Shown here: piece after piece, positions 6,798 through 7,159 of the stretch
Layout: each line of letters opens with the position of its first letter
Numbering within the stretch: position 1 is the first letter of the stretch
Origin: Clostridia bacterium
GTDB taxonomy: Bacteria > Bacillota > Clostridia > Oscillospirales > CAG-272
Reading direction: 5' to 3'
Length of the DNA stretch: 7,159 nucleotides
Assembly (NCBI GenBank): GCA_900770145.1
Contig: CAAGJL010000376.1
Span: forward strand, 1 to 7,159
Notes under the pieces: generated by a model
What the model saw: only the letters and a program-made list of their open reading frames with translations
The model's database searches: none
Told to the model about the DNA's origin: nothing
Position numbers and translations under genes: made by a program

Positions 6798-6823
6798 GGG
6801 GAGCCTTTTGCAAAAGGCTCCCC
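6798..6823. repeat. 26-nt perfect palindrome after the acyl-CoA synthetase gene
   Basis: GGGGAGCCTTTTG is followed directly by its exact reverse complement, giving a 13-bp stem extendable by a G-U pair (6797-6824) and a C-G pair (6796-6825). It begins 11 nt after the synthetase stop. Neither side has a T-tract, so it may act as an RNA 3'-end stabiliser or a poor terminator. It mirrors the hairpin at 7069-7100 and looks like one end of a composite repeat. Confidence 0.75.
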
Positions 6824-6886
6824 TGCACCCCCGCGAAAAACTTTGAAAAATGATGGGTGAGTGCGCCGCCGGAATGCGCACAAAAC

Positions 6887-6906
6887 TTCCCGGCATCGCC
6901 TTGCGG
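6887..6906. repeat. Degenerate fragment of the tandem repeat junction
   Basis: This stretch (TTCCCGGCATCGCCTTGCGG) resembles the junction between the two tandem units, TTCCGGCGCCGCCTTGCGG at 6967-6985, with a few substitutions and one extra base. It suggests that a further, decayed unit once preceded the array. The match is short and GC-rich, so chance similarity is possible. Confidence 0.4.
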
Positions 6907-6909
6907 ATA

Positions 6910-6973
6910 CCGCCTGCGGCGGGGCTAATAGGCTGATACGTTGCTTTGGGTGCACACGCCCGACGTTCCGGCG
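6910..6973. repeat. Tandem repeat unit 1 (64 nt)
   Basis: The unit begins with a small hairpin (CCGCC-TGC-GGCGG), continues through GGCTAATAGGCTGATACG, and ends CGACGTTCCGGCG. It differs from unit 2 by one missing T in the hairpin loop and two transitions (G6948 versus A7013, C6955 versus T7020). No stop-free frame, promoter or RNA-gene signature is evident within it. Confidence 0.9.
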
Positions 6974-7038
6974 CCGCCTTGCGGCGGGGCTAATAGGCTG
7001 ATACGTTGCTTTAGGTGCATACGCCCGACGTTCCGGCG
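6974..7038. repeat. Tandem repeat unit 2 (65 nt)
   Basis: This is a direct, head-to-tail copy of unit 1 with no spacer, identical at 62 of 65 aligned positions. Its hairpin is CCGCC-TTGC-GGCGG. The high identity in non-coding DNA indicates a recent duplication or gene-conversion-like maintenance. Confidence 0.9.
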
Positions 7039-7068
7039 ACGGTTGTTCAAAAGTTTTTAGGGGAGTTT

Positions 7069-7100
7069 AAGAGGGGGCTTTTTTCAAAAAGCCCCCTTTT
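7069..7100 (+). terminator. Intrinsic terminator candidate for the plus-strand genes
   Basis: AGGGGGCTTTTT (7072-7083) pairs with AAAAAGCCCCCT (7086-7097): 12 bp, extendable to about 15 with flanking A-T and G-U pairs, ending in TTTT at 7097-7100. This is the only hairpin with a T-tail on the plus strand after the synthetase gene, although 280 bp downstream of its stop. On the minus strand the trailing sequence is CTCTTAAAC, a poor tail, so termination from the right is doubtful. Confidence 0.6.
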
Positions 7101-7159
7101 CGCATCTCCTTTACGGCATTTTCTTTTTGCTTCTTTTTCTTTTGTGCCACCTTGCTCAA
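7101..7159. other. Pyrimidine-rich end of window
   Basis: The plus strand from about 7106 to 7145 is dominated by C/T with T-runs. On the minus strand one frame is open from the right edge to a TAA at 7069-7067 and would encode a Lys-rich tail (KVAQKKKKQKENAV). It could be the end of a real minus-strand gene beyond the window, but low complexity and its run through the terminator hairpin make repeat DNA at least as likely. No confident gene call is made. Confidence 0.3.

Larger units (their letters stand above)
6787..7159. other. Gene-free tail built of hairpins and repeats
   Basis: No gene with a plausible ribosome binding site and family-like sequence was found in these 373 bp. From left to right: a 26-nt perfect palindrome, a short AAAAACTTTGAA box, an imperfect repeat fragment, two 64/65-nt tandem units, an inverted copy of the box (TTCAAAAGTTTTT), a T-tailed hairpin, and a pyrimidine-rich end. 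The minus-strand frames that cross it, for example 6659-6955, translate repeat DNA and run antisense into the synthetase gene; I regard them as spurious. Confidence 0.8.

Noticed and set aside
6582..6955. Minus-strand frames of about 100 codons in the repeat tail
   Set aside because: They translate the palindrome and tandem repeat and extend antisense into the synthetase; such frames are typical spurious calls from intergenic repeats.
6910..7038. CRISPR array
   Set aside because: There are only two long adjoining units without spacers between repeats and no cas genes.

Overview
The window looks like chromosomal DNA of a moderately GC-rich member of the Bacillota, most likely an uncultured gut-type clostridium. 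This is inferred from strong GGAGG-type ribosome binding sites, a sigma-A-like promoter (TTGAAA, 17 nt, TGATATACT), proteins that read like clostridial family members, and intergenic hairpin repeats of a kind I associate with clostridial genomes. No taxonomic marker is present, so the family cannot be named.

Layout. On the minus strand, positions 1-1669 carry two tandem paralogous xylose-isomerase-like TIM-barrel proteins (sugar phosphate isomerase/epimerase type). The downstream one runs off the left edge. A 316-bp divergent intergenic region (1670-1985) holds a minus-strand promoter with two palindromic operator-like sites and a strong plus-strand promoter. On the plus strand follow comM/yifB (1986-3527, AAA+ Mg-chelatase-like ATPase), purB (3614-5041, adenylosuccinate lyase) and an AMP-forming long-chain acyl-CoA synthetase (5101-6786). 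They are co-directional with gaps of 86 and 59 bp and no convincing internal promoter, so they may be co-transcribed from the comM promoter. The last 373 bp contain no convincing gene. They hold a composite repeat: a 26-nt perfect palindrome, two near-identical 64/65-nt tandem units, and a hairpin with a T-tail that is the best terminator candidate for the plus-strand genes.

How the genes fit together. The two isomerase-like genes form a tight operon (1-nt gap) with its own promoter and probable local control, typical of carbohydrate catabolism. The three plus-strand genes are housekeeping functions (recombination during DNA uptake, purine synthesis, fatty-acid activation) with no shared pathway. 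I see no new defence, toxin, CRISPR or mobile-gene system. The most unusual material is non-coding: a 66-bp palindrome that starts at the comM stop codon and whose mismatches nearly all become G-U pairs in minus-strand RNA, and the composite repeat after the acyl-CoA synthetase.
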